In this document: piece by piece, positions 34,822 to 43,508 of the stretch
How the letters are laid out: every line of letters starts with the position of its first letter
Position numbering within the stretch: the first letter of the stretch is position 1
Source of the DNA: Streptomyces sp. TP-A0356
Lineage (GTDB): Bacteria > Actinomycetota > Actinomycetes > Streptomycetales > Streptomycetaceae
Direction of reading: 5' to 3'
Assembly: GCF_001417775.1 (NCBI RefSeq)
Contig: NZ_BBZJ01000028.1
Span: 186,001 to 250,000, forward strand
Length of the DNA stretch: 64,000 nucleotides
Translations under genes and position numbers: made by a program
The notes under the pieces: model-generated
Told to the model about the DNA's origin: nothing
What the model saw: the letters and a program-made list of their open reading frames with translations, nothing else
Database searches by the model: none

Positions 34822-36222
34822 ATGAGCATGAGCCGTACGAGCCGTTCGCAGGAACGCCTGGTCGTGATCGGTGGCGACGCGGCGGGCATGTCCGCCGCGT
34901 CGCAGGCGCGCCGTCTCAAGGGCCCCGACGAGCTGGAGATCGTGGCGTTCGAACGTGGCCACTTCTCCTCCTTCTCCGCGTGTGGCATCCCGTACTGGGT
35001 GGGAGGTGACGTCGCCACCCGCGACGAGCTCATCGCCCGTACGCCGCAGGAGCACCGGGCGCGCGGAATCGACCTGCGGATGCGGACGGAGGTCATGGAG
35101 ATCGACGTCGCACGCGGCCGCGTGCGCGCTCGGCACGTCGACTCCGGCGCCGAGGCGTGGACCTCCTACGACCGGCTCGTGATCGCGACCGGCGCCCGCC
35201 CGATCCGTCCCGACCTGCCCGGAGCCGACGCGCCGGGAGTGCACGGGGTGCAGACCCTGGACGACGGCCAGGAGCTGCTGGACACGCTGAGCGCCACTCG
35301 GGGCCGCCGCGCGGTGGTCGTCGGCGCCGGCTACATCGGTGTGGAGATGGCCGAGGCGATGATCAACCGCGGCTACGAGGTCACCGTCGTCAACCGCGGC
35401 AGCGAACCCATGGCCACGCTCGACCCGGACATGGGCCGGCTCGTGCACCGGGCCATGGAGGGCCTGGGCATCACCATGGTGAACGACGCCGAGGTCACCA
35501 AGATCCTCACGGGCGAAGACGGCCGGGTCCGGGCGGTCGGGACGCAGGACGCCGAGTACCCGGCGGACGTGGTGGTGCTCGGCATCGGCGTACGACCGGA
35601 GACCGACCTCGCGCGGGCCGCCGGGCTGCCCGTCGGTGACCACGGGGGGCTGCTGACCGATCTCGCGATGCGCGTGCGCGGTCACGAGAACATCTGGGCC
35701 GGCGGCGACTGCGTCGAGGTCCTCGATCTGGTCTCCGGACGCGAACGGCACATCGCGCTGGGCACGCACGCCAACAAGCACGGGCAGGTGATCGGCACCA
35801 ACGTGGGCGGCGGCTACGCCACGTTCCCGGGTGTCGTGGGCACCGCGGTGAGCAAGGTCTGCAACCTGGAGATCGCCCGTACGGGGCTGCGCGAGAAGGA
35901 CGCGCGCCGGGCGGGGCTCCGGTACGAGACGGTCACCATCGAGTCGACCAGCCGCGCGGGCTACTACCCGAACGCCGCGCCCATGACGGTGAAGATGCTC
36001 GCCGAACGCCGCACCGGCCGACTGCTCGGCGTCCAGATCGTCGGCCGTGAGGGCGCGGCCAAGAGGGTCGACATCGCTGCCGTGGCACTGACCGCGGGTA
36101 TGACGGTCGAGGAGATGACGTCCCTGGACCTGGGCTACGCACCCCCCTTCTCACCGGTGTGGGACCCCATCCTGGTGGCGGCTCGCAAGGCGACCGCGGC
36201 GGTACGGAGGAACGCCGGGTGA
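34822..36222 (+). CDS. CoA-disulphide reductase/NADH oxidase-type flavoprotein
   Basis: 466 residues. FAD-binding RLVVIGGDAAGMSAASQARR near residue 12, then FSSFSACGIPYWVGG with the single redox cysteine typical of the CoA-disulphide reductase, NADH oxidase and peroxidase family. NAD(P)-binding VVVGAGYIGVEMAEAM and dimerisation region GYAPPFSPVWDP follow. Substrate (CoA disulphide, oxygen, persulphide) not determinable. A second ATG two codons downstream is possible. Confidence 0.88.
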   Translation: MSMSRTSRSQERLVVIGGDAAGMSAASQARRLKGPDELEIVAFERGHFSSFSACGIPYWVGGDVATRDELIARTPQEHRARGIDLRMRTEVMEIDVARGRVRARHVDSGAEAWTSYDRLVIATGARPIRPDLPGADAPGVHGVQTLDDGQELLDTLSATRGRRAVVVGAGYIGVEMAEAMINRGYEVTVVNRGSEPMATLDPDMGRLVHRAMEGLGITMVNDAEVTKILTGEDGRVRAVGTQDAEYPADVVVLGIGVRPETDLARAAGLPVGDHGGLLTDLAMRVRGHENIWAGGDCVEVLDLVSGRERHIALGTHANKHGQVIGTNVGGGYATFPGVVGTAVSKVCNLEIARTGLREKDARRAGLRYETVTIESTSRAGYYPNAAPMTVKMLAERRTGRLLGVQIVGREGAAKRVDIAAVALTAGMTVEEMTSLDLGYAPPFSPVWDPILVAARKATAAVRRNAG

Positions 36223-36259
36223 GCGGGAGCGACCCCCAGCAGCTCCCACGGCGCCCCGG

Positions 36260-36613
36260 TCAGGCCGTTTCGTGCTGCCCGTTCATTCCGTTGATCCGCT
36301 CGATGGCCTGACGGGCCTGCTCGGCCGGCGGCCGGGACGGCAGGGACGACACGGACGCGCTGGACGGCATGGCGGTCTGCGGCGGCGTGGGCGGCGGCAC
36401 GGCCGGCGGCTTCGCGTGGGCGGCCGGCCGCGCGGAGCGCAACCGGTGGCTGACGGCCTCGTCGAGGGTCACGGGACGCTGCATCTGGGAAGCCAGCCGG
36501 CCGGCCTCCTGGCCGAGCCGGGCAACGTCCTCCCAGGGCAGGTGGATCACGAGGGCGAGTTCGGCCTCACCGTCGGGCAGGGCGTGGATCGGAGGAGTAA
36601 CTCGGTCGTTCAT
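36260..36613 (-). CDS. Hypothetical protein
   Basis: 117 residues from ATG 36613 (MNDRVTPPIHALPDG), GAGGAA upstream. Residues 1-55 are structured and acidic (ELALVIHLPWEDVARLGQEAGRLA); residues 60-100 are Pro/Ala-rich; a short helix RQAIERINGM ends it. No family recognised; seems conserved near hemE. Confidence 0.68.
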   Translation of the reverse strand: MNDRVTPPIHALPDGEAELALVIHLPWEDVARLGQEAGRLASQMQRPVTLDEAVSHRLRSARPAAHAKPPAVPPPTPPQTAMPSSASVSSLPSRPPAEQARQAIERINGMNGQHETA

Positions 36614-36738
36614 CGCCTGTTCCTCACGTCGTCCCCGCGACACGCCTTCCCCGCACCGCGGGCGGTTGAGGGGTCATACGCACACGCGGACCGCCGCGTT
36701 CACCGATTCGCCCCGCCCATCCAGGGCACTACTTCCTT

Positions 36739-37563
36739 GTGGTCATCCCCGTGCATGACGTGAACCCGGTGCGCCGTACGCCCTATGTGACGTACGCGCT
36801 GATCGCGGCCAACGTCGTCGTGTTCCTGCTCACCCCGGGCATAGCCGGCTCGGTGGCCGGCCAGAGCGACCTGTCCCAGCTGTGTCACCTCCAGGCCTTC
36901 CTGGAGCACTACGCGGCGGTACCGCGCGAGTTGGTCCATGACCAGCTGCCGCGGCTCGTTCCCACCGGGGACGTCGGCATCGGCCCGAACGGCCCGGGCT
37001 GTGTGGTGGCCCCGCCGACCTATCACAAGTCGCCGCCGCTGTCGATCCTGACCGCGATGTTCCTGCACGGCAGCTGGCTGCACCTGCTGGGCAACATGCT
37101 GTTCCTGCTGATCTTCGGCAACAACATCGAGGACCGCCTGGGCCACCTCCGCTTCGCCCTGTTCTATCTGGCGTGCGGGTACGCGGCCGCGTACGGCTTC
37201 GCGTACCTCAACGACACCTCGGGTGCCCCGCTGATCGGCGCGTCGGGGGCCATCGCGGGGGTGCTGGGCGCGTATCTGGTCCTCTATCCCAGGGCCAGGG
37301 TCTGGGTGCTGGTCCCGTTCCTGATCTTCCTGCCGCTGCGGCTGCCCGCGTGGATCGTGCTCGGCTTCTGGTTCGCGCTGCAGGCGATCTACTCGTCCGG
37401 GAACGGTGTCTCGTCGGCCGGGACGGTGGCGTACGCGGCCCATGTGTTCGGCTTCGTCGTGGGCATGATCCTGGCCTGGCCGCTGCGTCCGGGGACCCCG
37501 CCGCCGCCGGAACCGCGCGGCCTGCTCTGGGGCAGGCAGGCGCGGGCCCGGCACGGTTGGTGA
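36739..37563 (+). CDS. Rhomboid-family intramembrane serine protease
   Basis: 274 residues from GTG 36739. Six to seven TM segments. HGSWLHLLGNMLFL is the rhomboid L1/TM2 motif, catalytic Ser169 lies in GASGAIAG and His235 in AYAAHVFGF. A loop of about 60 residues (40-98) follows TM1 and contains two Cys. C-terminal Pro/Arg tail. Ends six bases from the convergent hemE. Confidence 0.93.
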   Translation: MVIPVHDVNPVRRTPYVTYALIAANVVVFLLTPGIAGSVAGQSDLSQLCHLQAFLEHYAAVPRELVHDQLPRLVPTGDVGIGPNGPGCVVAPPTYHKSPPLSILTAMFLHGSWLHLLGNMLFLLIFGNNIEDRLGHLRFALFYLACGYAAAYGFAYLNDTSGAPLIGASGAIAGVLGAYLVLYPRARVWVLVPFLIFLPLRLPAWIVLGFWFALQAIYSSGNGVSSAGTVAYAAHVFGFVVGMILAWPLRPGTPPPPEPRGLLWGRQARARHGW

Positions 37564-37569
37564 AGGCGC

Positions 37570-38637
37570 TCAGCGTGCCGTCTGTGTGTGGACGTACTCC
37601 ACGAGGCGGGTGAGGCTGTCCGGGTCGGTGGACGGCATCACGCCGTGGCCGAGGTTGAAGACGTGTCCTTCGAGACCGGCGGCGGCGTCGAGCACCTCGC
37701 GGGTCTTGGCCTCGACGGCCTCCCTGGGGGCGAAGAGGATCGCCGGGTCCAGGTTGCCCTGGAGGGCCTTGCCGGGGCCGACGCGGCGGGCGGCCTCGTC
37801 GAGCGGAACGCGCCAGTCGACGCCGACGACATCCGCGCCGGCCTCGCCCATCAGGCCGAGGAGCTCCCCGGTGCCGACACCGAAGTGGATACGGGGGACG
37901 CCGTATCCCTCGACGGCCCAGAAGACCTTGGCCGAGGCGGGCAGCACCGAGCGGCGGTAGTCGGCGGGGGCGAGGGCGCCGGCCCACGAGTCGAAGAGCT
38001 GGACCGCCGAGGCGCCCGCCTCGATCTGGACCTTCAGGAAGGCGGCCGTGATGTCCGCGAGCCGGTCCACCAGGTCCGCCCACAGCCGCGGGTCGCCGTA
38101 CATGAGCGCCTTGGTGTGCTCGTACGTACGGGACGGGCCGCCCTCGATGAGGTAGCTCGCCAGCGTGAAGGGCGCGCCCGCGAATCCGATCAGCGGGGTC
38201 TCGCCCAGCTCGGCGGTGAGCAGCGTGATGGCCTCCGTGACGTACGAGACGTCCTCGGGGGTCAGGTCGCGCAGCTGGGCCAGGTCCGCGCGGGAGCGGA
38301 TCGGGTGCTCGACGACGGGGCCGACGCCGGGCTTGATGTCGAGGTCGACACCGATGGCCTTGAGGGGGACGACGATGTCGCTGAAGTAGATCGCCGCGTC
38401 CACGCCGTGTCGGCGGACCGGCTGCAGCGTGATCTCGGTGACCAGCTCGGGCCGCATGCAGGACTCGAGCATGGGGATGCCCTCGCGTACCTTGCGGTAC
38501 TCGGGCAGGGAGCGTCCGGCCTGCCGCATGAACCACACCGGTGCGTGCGGAACGGGCTCGCGCCTGCACGCCTTGAGGAAGGCGCTGTCGTACGTCGCTG
38601 TCGGCTGGCCCGTCGCGGGGCGGTCATTGACACTCAC
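37570..38637 (-). CDS. hemE: Uroporphyrinogen decarboxylase
   Basis: 355 residues from GTG 38637 (VSVNDRPATG). Converts uroporphyrinogen III to coproporphyrinogen III. Signatures PVWFMRQAGRSLPEYR (N-terminal) and IGFAGAPFTLASYLIEGG are present, with catalytic Asp in YFSDIVVP. GAGACT seven bases upstream suggests a leaderless start. Feeds HemG and HemQ encoded nearby. Confidence 0.95.
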   Translation of the reverse strand: MSVNDRPATGQPTATYDSAFLKACRREPVPHAPVWFMRQAGRSLPEYRKVREGIPMLESCMRPELVTEITLQPVRRHGVDAAIYFSDIVVPLKAIGVDLDIKPGVGPVVEHPIRSRADLAQLRDLTPEDVSYVTEAITLLTAELGETPLIGFAGAPFTLASYLIEGGPSRTYEHTKALMYGDPRLWADLVDRLADITAAFLKVQIEAGASAVQLFDSWAGALAPADYRRSVLPASAKVFWAVEGYGVPRIHFGVGTGELLGLMGEAGADVVGVDWRVPLDEAARRVGPGKALQGNLDPAILFAPREAVEAKTREVLDAAAGLEGHVFNLGHGVMPSTDPDSLTRLVEYVHTQTAR

Positions 38638-38918
38638 GCCAAAGAGTCTCGCACGCCGTACGGACGGCCGGTCCCGGGGGCGACGCCGCCCCCGGCAGGT
38701 TCGCGGGGCTGCGCCATCGAGCGGCCCCGCCGCGTGGGCGCGGCCCGCCGGGGACGCCCCTCGGCGGCCGTACCACCGCGCTCCCGCGGCGCTACGGCTC
38801 ACGGCCGCCGCACCCACGGACACGCCCGAAGTCAAACCCCGCCGTTCCCGGCCAAACCGCCGGGGGCCACGGGTGTCTCTCCCTGCGAACGCGCTTTCCT
38901 CCCCTTAATCTTCCCCGC
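38638..38918. promoter_or_regulatory. Divergent hemE/DUF3000 promoter region
   Basis: 281 bases. TAATCT at 38906-38911 serves the rightward gene; GAGACT (minus, 38650-38645) may serve hemE. The rest is very GC-rich with no coding potential. Confidence 0.4.
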
Positions 38919-39587
38919 ATGGCTGCGGCTCAGGGACGACCGACGGACGGCGCTGGCGGAATGGACGACGCAGAGGAGGGGGAACGCGATGCGAGGGAGA
39001 CTGCTCCGTTGCCGTTCCGCGCCGCGGTCGACGCGCTGAGGACCGCGCGGCTGCGGCCGGAGATCGAGATCGAGCCGACACGCCCCCCGCAGCGGCTCGC
39101 CCCGCACGCGTACGCCCTGGAGGCGGCGGTCGTCCAGGACGACGAGGACCTCGCCGACGGACGCCTCGTCCTGCTGCACGACCCGGCCGGGCACGACGCC
39201 TGGCAGGGCACCTTCCGTCTGGTCACGCTGGTGCGCGCGGAACTCGAACCGGAGATGGCCTCGGATCCCCTGCTGCCCGAGGTGTGCTGGTCCTGGCTGA
39301 CGGGCGCCCTCCAGTCCCGCGGGCTGTCGTACGGCGAGCCGAGCGGCACCGTCACACGCGCGAGCTCCCACTACTTCGGCGGGCTCGCCTCACGGCCGGC
39401 CGCCTCCCAGATCGAGATCCGCGCCTCCTGGACACCCCGGGAGGGCCTGGGCGGCGTCCCGGACACGGCTGCCCATCTGGCCTCCTGGTGCGACCTGCTG
39501 TCCCAGGTGGCGGGCCTGCCCCCGGCGGGCCCGGGCGACTCCTCGGTGGTGTCGCTGCCGCAGCGCCGGGGGCCGCAGTCCCGCTGA
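38919..39587 (+). CDS. DUF3000 protein
   Basis: 222 residues from ATG 38919, TAATCT seven bases upstream. PFRAAVDALRTARLRPEIEIE, RLAPHAYALEA and LVLLHDPAGHDAWQG are typical of DUF3000, a single-copy actinobacterial family found next to hemE. Cytoplasmic, function unknown. Confidence 0.85.
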   Translation: MAAAQGRPTDGAGGMDDAEEGERDARETAPLPFRAAVDALRTARLRPEIEIEPTRPPQRLAPHAYALEAAVVQDDEDLADGRLVLLHDPAGHDAWQGTFRLVTLVRAELEPEMASDPLLPEVCWSWLTGALQSRGLSYGEPSGTVTRASSHYFGGLASRPAASQIEIRASWTPREGLGGVPDTAAHLASWCDLLSQVAGLPPAGPGDSSVVSLPQRRGPQSR

Positions 39588-39877
39588 CGCCGCCATACCT
39601 CCCGCGGCACGACCCACGTCAGTCCACGGTTGACGCTTCTTGCCATCTCTTTGTCGATACGGCCACTTTCGACCCCTTATCGACAACGGAGCGAACCGAC
39701 TCGATCTTCGGCTGATCGCTCGCGCGTCCGAATTGCACGGATTGTTACTCACCAAATCGTGATCATTCTCTAAAGGAGCACGAGTTTGATGCCGAAGACG
39801 ACTGTGACCTTGAAAGCACGGTTCATCCCGGCTTCATCCCCGGCCGGCCCCGTCCCGCACCCCCTCCAGGAGGCCTG
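39588..39877. other. Intergenic region before the LuxR-type regulator
   Basis: 290 bases, unusually AT-rich around 39690-39780 (for example ATTGTTACTCACC and TGATCATTCTC), so it probably contains the regulator's promoter. An open frame from 39786 has no codon bias and is not called. Confidence 0.35.
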
Positions 39878-40540
39878 GTGTCCGTTCTCCTCGAGCAGCC
39901 CGCAAGCCTGGTCGCCTATCGCCCGAACAAGCCGACCGCCATGGTCGTCGTGGCCGACCCACGCGTCCGTTCCACCGTCACCCGCCATCTGTGGGCCCTC
40001 GGAGTGCGCGACGTCATCGAGGCGTCGTCGATCGCGGAGGCCCGACCCCGTATCGGCAACCCGCGCGACATCTGCGTCGCCGACGTCCACCTCCCCGACG
40101 GTTCCGGCCTGACCCTCTTGTCCGAGACCCGCGCCGCCGGCTGGCCCAACGGTCTCGCCCTGTCCGCCGCCGACGACATCGGCGCGGTCCGCAACGCCCT
40201 GGCGGGCGGTGTCAAGGGCTATGTCGTCACCGGCACGCGCACCAACGTCGGGCTCCCCACCCGACCCGGTGCCGCCCCCATCGGCGCCGCCGCCGCGCGT
40301 CTGCACCGCCGCCCCCCGGGTGCCCCGAGCCACCCGGGCGGCTATCGCGAGCTGTCGGGCCGCGAGGTGGAGGTGCTGCGCCTGGTAGCCGAGGGCCAGT
40401 CGAACAAGGCGATCGGCGTCTCCATGGGACTGTCCGCGCTGACCGTCAAGAGCCACCTCGCCCGCATCGCCCGCAAGCTGGGCACCGGCGACCGCGCCGG
40501 GATGGTGGCGGTCGCCCTGCGCACCGGCATCATCCACTGA
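39878..40540 (+). CDS. LuxR-type response-regulator-like transcription factor
   Basis: 220 residues from GTG 39878, with CAGGAGG upstream. Residues 20-115 form a receiver-like domain (VVVADPRVRSTVTRHLW, ICVADVHLPDGSGLTLL with a plausible phospho-Asp). The LuxR helix-turn-helix is at 155-215: LSGREVEVLRLVAEGQSNKAI and LSALTVKSHLARIARKLG. No kinase gene adjoins it, so it is an orphan regulator. Similar proteins are conserved at this locus. Confidence 0.87.
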   Translation: MSVLLEQPASLVAYRPNKPTAMVVVADPRVRSTVTRHLWALGVRDVIEASSIAEARPRIGNPRDICVADVHLPDGSGLTLLSETRAAGWPNGLALSAADDIGAVRNALAGGVKGYVVTGTRTNVGLPTRPGAAPIGAAAARLHRRPPGAPSHPGGYRELSGREVEVLRLVAEGQSNKAIGVSMGLSALTVKSHLARIARKLGTGDRAGMVAVALRTGIIH

Positions 40541-40694
40541 CCCGATCCCGCCGCCATGATCCCCGTCCGCATCGAGCCGCCGCCGACCCTTGCCAGGGTC
40601 TCCCCCACCCCGGGGCGCCCGCCGTTCCGCGTGGAATCGCGGACACCGCATTCCGCCGCCGCGTATGACACATGACCGGATTGCATCCCTCCAC

Positions 40695-40726
40695 CGCCCG
40701 TCGACGGAACGTTCCGTCGGCGGGCG
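40695..40726. terminator. 32-base palindrome between regulator and rnd
   Basis: CGCCCGTCGACGGAAC followed directly by GTTCCGTCGGCGGGCG; 16-bp arms with a single G-T wobble. Could act as a terminator for the regulator or an operator for rnd, whose -10 lies 16 bases further on. Confidence 0.6.
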
Positions 40727-40741
40727 TAGTCCATACACAGA

Positions 40742-40747
40742 TACCCT
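40742..40747 (+). promoter_or_regulatory. Putative -10 of rnd
   Basis: TACCCT six bases before GTG 40754; no ribosome-binding site, so a leaderless transcript is likely. Confidence 0.4.
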
Positions 40748-40753
40748 TGACAG

Positions 40754-42031
40754 GTGACCGACGCCCAAGAGACCGCAGCAGACAGTCCACTGCGAACCAC
40801 CGGAGGCGCCCCTCCGGACGACCTCGAAGCGGCGCCGATCCCCTTGCTCGAACCGCGAGACGGCATTCCGCCCGTGATCACCGACGAGGCCTCGCTCGCC
40901 CAGGTGATCGCCGCCTTCGCCGGTGGCACCGGCCCCGTCGCCGTCGACGCCGAACGCGCGTCCGGCTACCGGTACGGCCAGCGTGCCTACCTGGTGCAGA
41001 TGCGCCGCGAGGGTGCCGGCACCGCACTGATCGACCCCGTGGCCTGCCCCGACCTCTCGGGCCTGGGCGAGGCGCTCTCGGGAGTGGAGTGGGTGCTGCA
41101 CGCCGCCACCCAGGACCTGCCGTGCCTGCGGGACATAGGCATGGTGCCGGTCCGCCTGTTCGACACCGAGCTGGCCGGGCGCATCGCCGGGTTCCCCCGG
41201 GTGGGGCTCGGCGCCATGGTGGAGAGCGTCCTGGGCTTCGTCCTGGAGAAGGGGCACTCCGCGGTCGACTGGTCGACGCGGCCCCTGCCCGAGCCCTGGC
41301 TGCGCTACGCCGCCCTCGACGTCGAGCTGCTCGTCGACCTGCGGGACGCCCTGGAGAAGGAGCTGGACCGGCAGGGCAAGCTGGAGTGGGCCCAGCAGGA
41401 GTTCAAGGCGATCGCCTCCGCGCCGCCGGCCGAGCCGCGCAAGGACCCCTGGCGCCGTACGTCCGGGATGCACAAGGTGCGCCGCCGTCGGCAGATGGCG
41501 GCCGTCCGGGAGCTGTGGCAGACCCGGGACCGTGTCGCGCAGCGCCGGGACGTCTCGCCGGGCAAGGTGCTCGGGGACGCGGCGATCGTCGAGGCCGCGC
41601 TGGCGCTGCCGCCGAACGTGCACGCCCTGGCGTCGCTGAGCGGCTTCGGGCACCGGATGGGCCGACGCCAGCTGGAGCAGTGGCAGGCCGCGATCGACCG
41701 GGCCAGGTCGCTGCCCGAGGCGGAGCTGCCGCAGCCGGGCCAGCCGGTGGCGGGGCCCCCGCCCCCGCGGGCATGGGCCGACAAGGACCCGGCGGCCGCG
41801 GCACGGCTGTCGGCGGCACGGGTCGCGGTGTCGACGCTGGCCGAGCAGCTGAACATGCCGCAGGAGAACCTGATCGCCCCGGACACCGTGCGGCGGCTGT
41901 GCTGGGAGCCGCCGAAGCCGGTGGACGGCGACTCGGTCGCCGCCGCCCTCGCCGGGTACGGCGCGCGGCCCTGGCAGATCGATCAGGTGACGCCGGTGTT
42001 GGTGACGGCGCTGTCCGTGAACGGTGCGTAG
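40754..42031 (+). CDS. rnd: Ribonuclease D-like 3'-5' exonuclease
   Basis: 425 residues from GTG 40754. DEDD exonuclease domain (about 45-215): PVAVDAERASGYRYGQRAYLV (Exo I, VDAE), LHAATQDLPCL (Exo II), LRYAALDVELL (Exo III, Tyr type). An HRDC domain follows near 240-320 (RRRRQMAAVRELWQTRDRVA), and a second HRDC-like region closes it. Acts in tRNA and stable RNA 3' maturation. Longer than E. coli RNase D (375). Confidence 0.92.
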   Translation: MTDAQETAADSPLRTTGGAPPDDLEAAPIPLLEPRDGIPPVITDEASLAQVIAAFAGGTGPVAVDAERASGYRYGQRAYLVQMRREGAGTALIDPVACPDLSGLGEALSGVEWVLHAATQDLPCLRDIGMVPVRLFDTELAGRIAGFPRVGLGAMVESVLGFVLEKGHSAVDWSTRPLPEPWLRYAALDVELLVDLRDALEKELDRQGKLEWAQQEFKAIASAPPAEPRKDPWRRTSGMHKVRRRRQMAAVRELWQTRDRVAQRRDVSPGKVLGDAAIVEAALALPPNVHALASLSGFGHRMGRRQLEQWQAAIDRARSLPEAELPQPGQPVAGPPPPRAWADKDPAAAARLSAARVAVSTLAEQLNMPQENLIAPDTVRRLCWEPPKPVDGDSVAAALAGYGARPWQIDQVTPVLVTALSVNGA

Positions 42032-42060
42032 CCGCCGTAGGTGTTCTGCCGTACGGCGGC
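42031..42060 (+). terminator. First hairpin after rnd
   Basis: GCCGCCGTA pairs with TACGGCGGC, nine perfect bp, starting at the last base of the rnd stop codon. Confidence 0.6.
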
Positions 42061-42090
42061 GGATGGCTGGTGGCCGGTCGTGCGCTTCCG

Positions 42091-42110
42091 CGCGCCCCTT
42101 TGGGGGCGCG
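42091..42110 (+). terminator. Second hairpin after rnd
   Basis: Eight-bp all-GC stem CGCGCCCC with its complement around a TTTG loop; a tandem backup to the hairpin at 42031. Confidence 0.6.
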
Positions 42111-42211
42111 GACGCGGGACAGCGACGTCGAGATCAGGCCAAGATCTTCGAAGGGCATGCACCGAAGGTGTGACCTTCACCGCTTGGGCCCTCGGGACTG
42201 GGCAGCTTGGT

Positions 42212-42248
42212 TACCCACAAGTAGCATGGTGCTGAGCGCGCGCTCAGC
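42212..42248 (+). promoter_or_regulatory. Operator-like elements upstream of fadA-fadB
   Basis: TACCCACAAGTA (42212-42223) is an imperfect TAC-N6-GTA inverted repeat, and GCTGAGCGCGCGCTCAGC (42231-42248) is a perfect 18-bp palindrome. Both lie within 80 bases of the fadA start, so control by a fatty-acid-responsive regulator is inferred. Confidence 0.5.
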
Positions 42249-42290
42249 GCGTCGCAGCAGTGCCATCCCGCACCCTGGAGGAGAGCCATC

Positions 42291-43508
42291 GTGCCTCGTA
42301 CCGTCAGGGACGTCGTCTTCGTCGACGGCGTCCGTACCCCGTTCGGCAAGGCGGGCCCGAAGGGCATCTACCACGAGACCCGTGCCGACGACCTCGTCGT
42401 GAAGGCGATCCGGGAGCTGCTGCGCCGCAACCCGGGTCTGGACCCCAAGAAGATCGACGAGGTCGCCATTGCCGCGACCACCCAGATCGGCGACCAGGGC
42501 CTGACCCTCGGACGTACGGCGGGAATCCTCGCCGGTCTCCCCCAGTCGGTCCCGGGCTACTCGATCGACCGCATGTGCGCGGGCGCGCTGACCGCCGTGA
42601 CGACCACGGCGGGCTCCATCGCGTTCGGCGCGTACGACGCCGTCATCGCCGGTGGTGTCGAGCACATGGGCCGCCACCCGATGGGCGAGGGCGTGGACCC
42701 GAACCCGCGGTTCGTGAGCGAGAAGCTGGTCGACGAGTCCGCCCTGTTCATGGGCATGACCGCGGAGAACCTGCACGACCGCTACCCGCAGATCACCAAG
42801 CTGCGCGCCGACGAGTACGCCGTGCGCTCGCAGGAGAAGGCCGCCAAGGCCTACGCCAACGGCAAGATCCAGCAGGACCTGGTGCCGATCTCCGTGCGCC
42901 GGACCAACCCCGAGGGCGGCGAGACCGGCTGGGGCCTGGTCACCGCCGACGAGCCGATGCGCCCGGGCACCACGCTGGAGAACCTGGCCAACCTGAAGAC
43001 GCCGTTCCGCGTCCACGGCCGGGTCACCGCCGGCAACGCGGCCGGTCTGAACGACGGCGCCACGGCCTCGATCATCGCGTCCGAGGACTTCGCCCGCGAG
43101 CACGACCTGCCGGTGAAGATGCGTCTCGTCTCGTACGCCTTCGCGGGCGTCGAGCCGGAGGTCATGGGCTACGGCCCGATCCCGGCGACGGAGAAGGCCC
43201 TCGCCAAGGCGGGTCTGTCCATCTCCGACATCGGCCTGTTCGAGATCAACGAGGCCTTCGCCGTCCAGGTCCTGGCCTTCCTCGACCACTACGGCATCGC
43301 GGACGACGACGAGCGCGTCAACCAGTACGGCGGCGCCATCGCCTACGGCCACCCGTTGGCCTCCTCGGGTGTCCGTCTGATGACGCAGCTCGCCCGGCAG
43401 TTCGAGGAGCACCCGCAGGTCCGCTACGGCCTGACCACCATGTGCGTCGGCTTCGGCATGGGCGCGACGGTCATCTGGGAGAACCCGCACTTCGAGGGGG
43501 ACAAGTGA
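42291..43508 (+). CDS. fadA: Acetyl-CoA acyltransferase (3-ketoacyl-CoA thiolase)
   Basis: 405 residues from GTG 42291 with GGAGGAG upstream. Last step of beta-oxidation. Nucleophile Cys in IDRMCAGALTAV (about residue 95), GGVEHMGRHPMG, NEAFAVQVLA, His in GHPLASSGVR and the base Cys in TTMCVGFGMGA are all present. Stop overlaps the GTG of fadB; the two form the trifunctional complex. Confidence 0.95.
   Translation: MPRTVRDVVFVDGVRTPFGKAGPKGIYHETRADDLVVKAIRELLRRNPGLDPKKIDEVAIAATTQIGDQGLTLGRTAGILAGLPQSVPGYSIDRMCAGALTAVTTTAGSIAFGAYDAVIAGGVEHMGRHPMGEGVDPNPRFVSEKLVDESALFMGMTAENLHDRYPQITKLRADEYAVRSQEKAAKAYANGKIQQDLVPISVRRTNPEGGETGWGLVTADEPMRPGTTLENLANLKTPFRVHGRVTAGNAAGLNDGATASIIASEDFAREHDLPVKMRLVSYAFAGVEPEVMGYGPIPATEKALAKAGLSISDIGLFEINEAFAVQVLAFLDHYGIADDDERVNQYGGAIAYGHPLASSGVRLMTQLARQFEEHPQVRYGLTTMCVGFGMGATVIWENPHFEGDK

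Noticed and set aside
39786..40112. Small gene just upstream of the LuxR-type regulator
   Set aside because: It overlaps the regulator in another frame and shows no family resemblance; the region is better read as its promoter and leader.
39770..41653. 627-residue minus-strand open frame
   Set aside because: Antisense to the LuxR-type regulator and RNase D; composition is that of a high-GC shadow frame.
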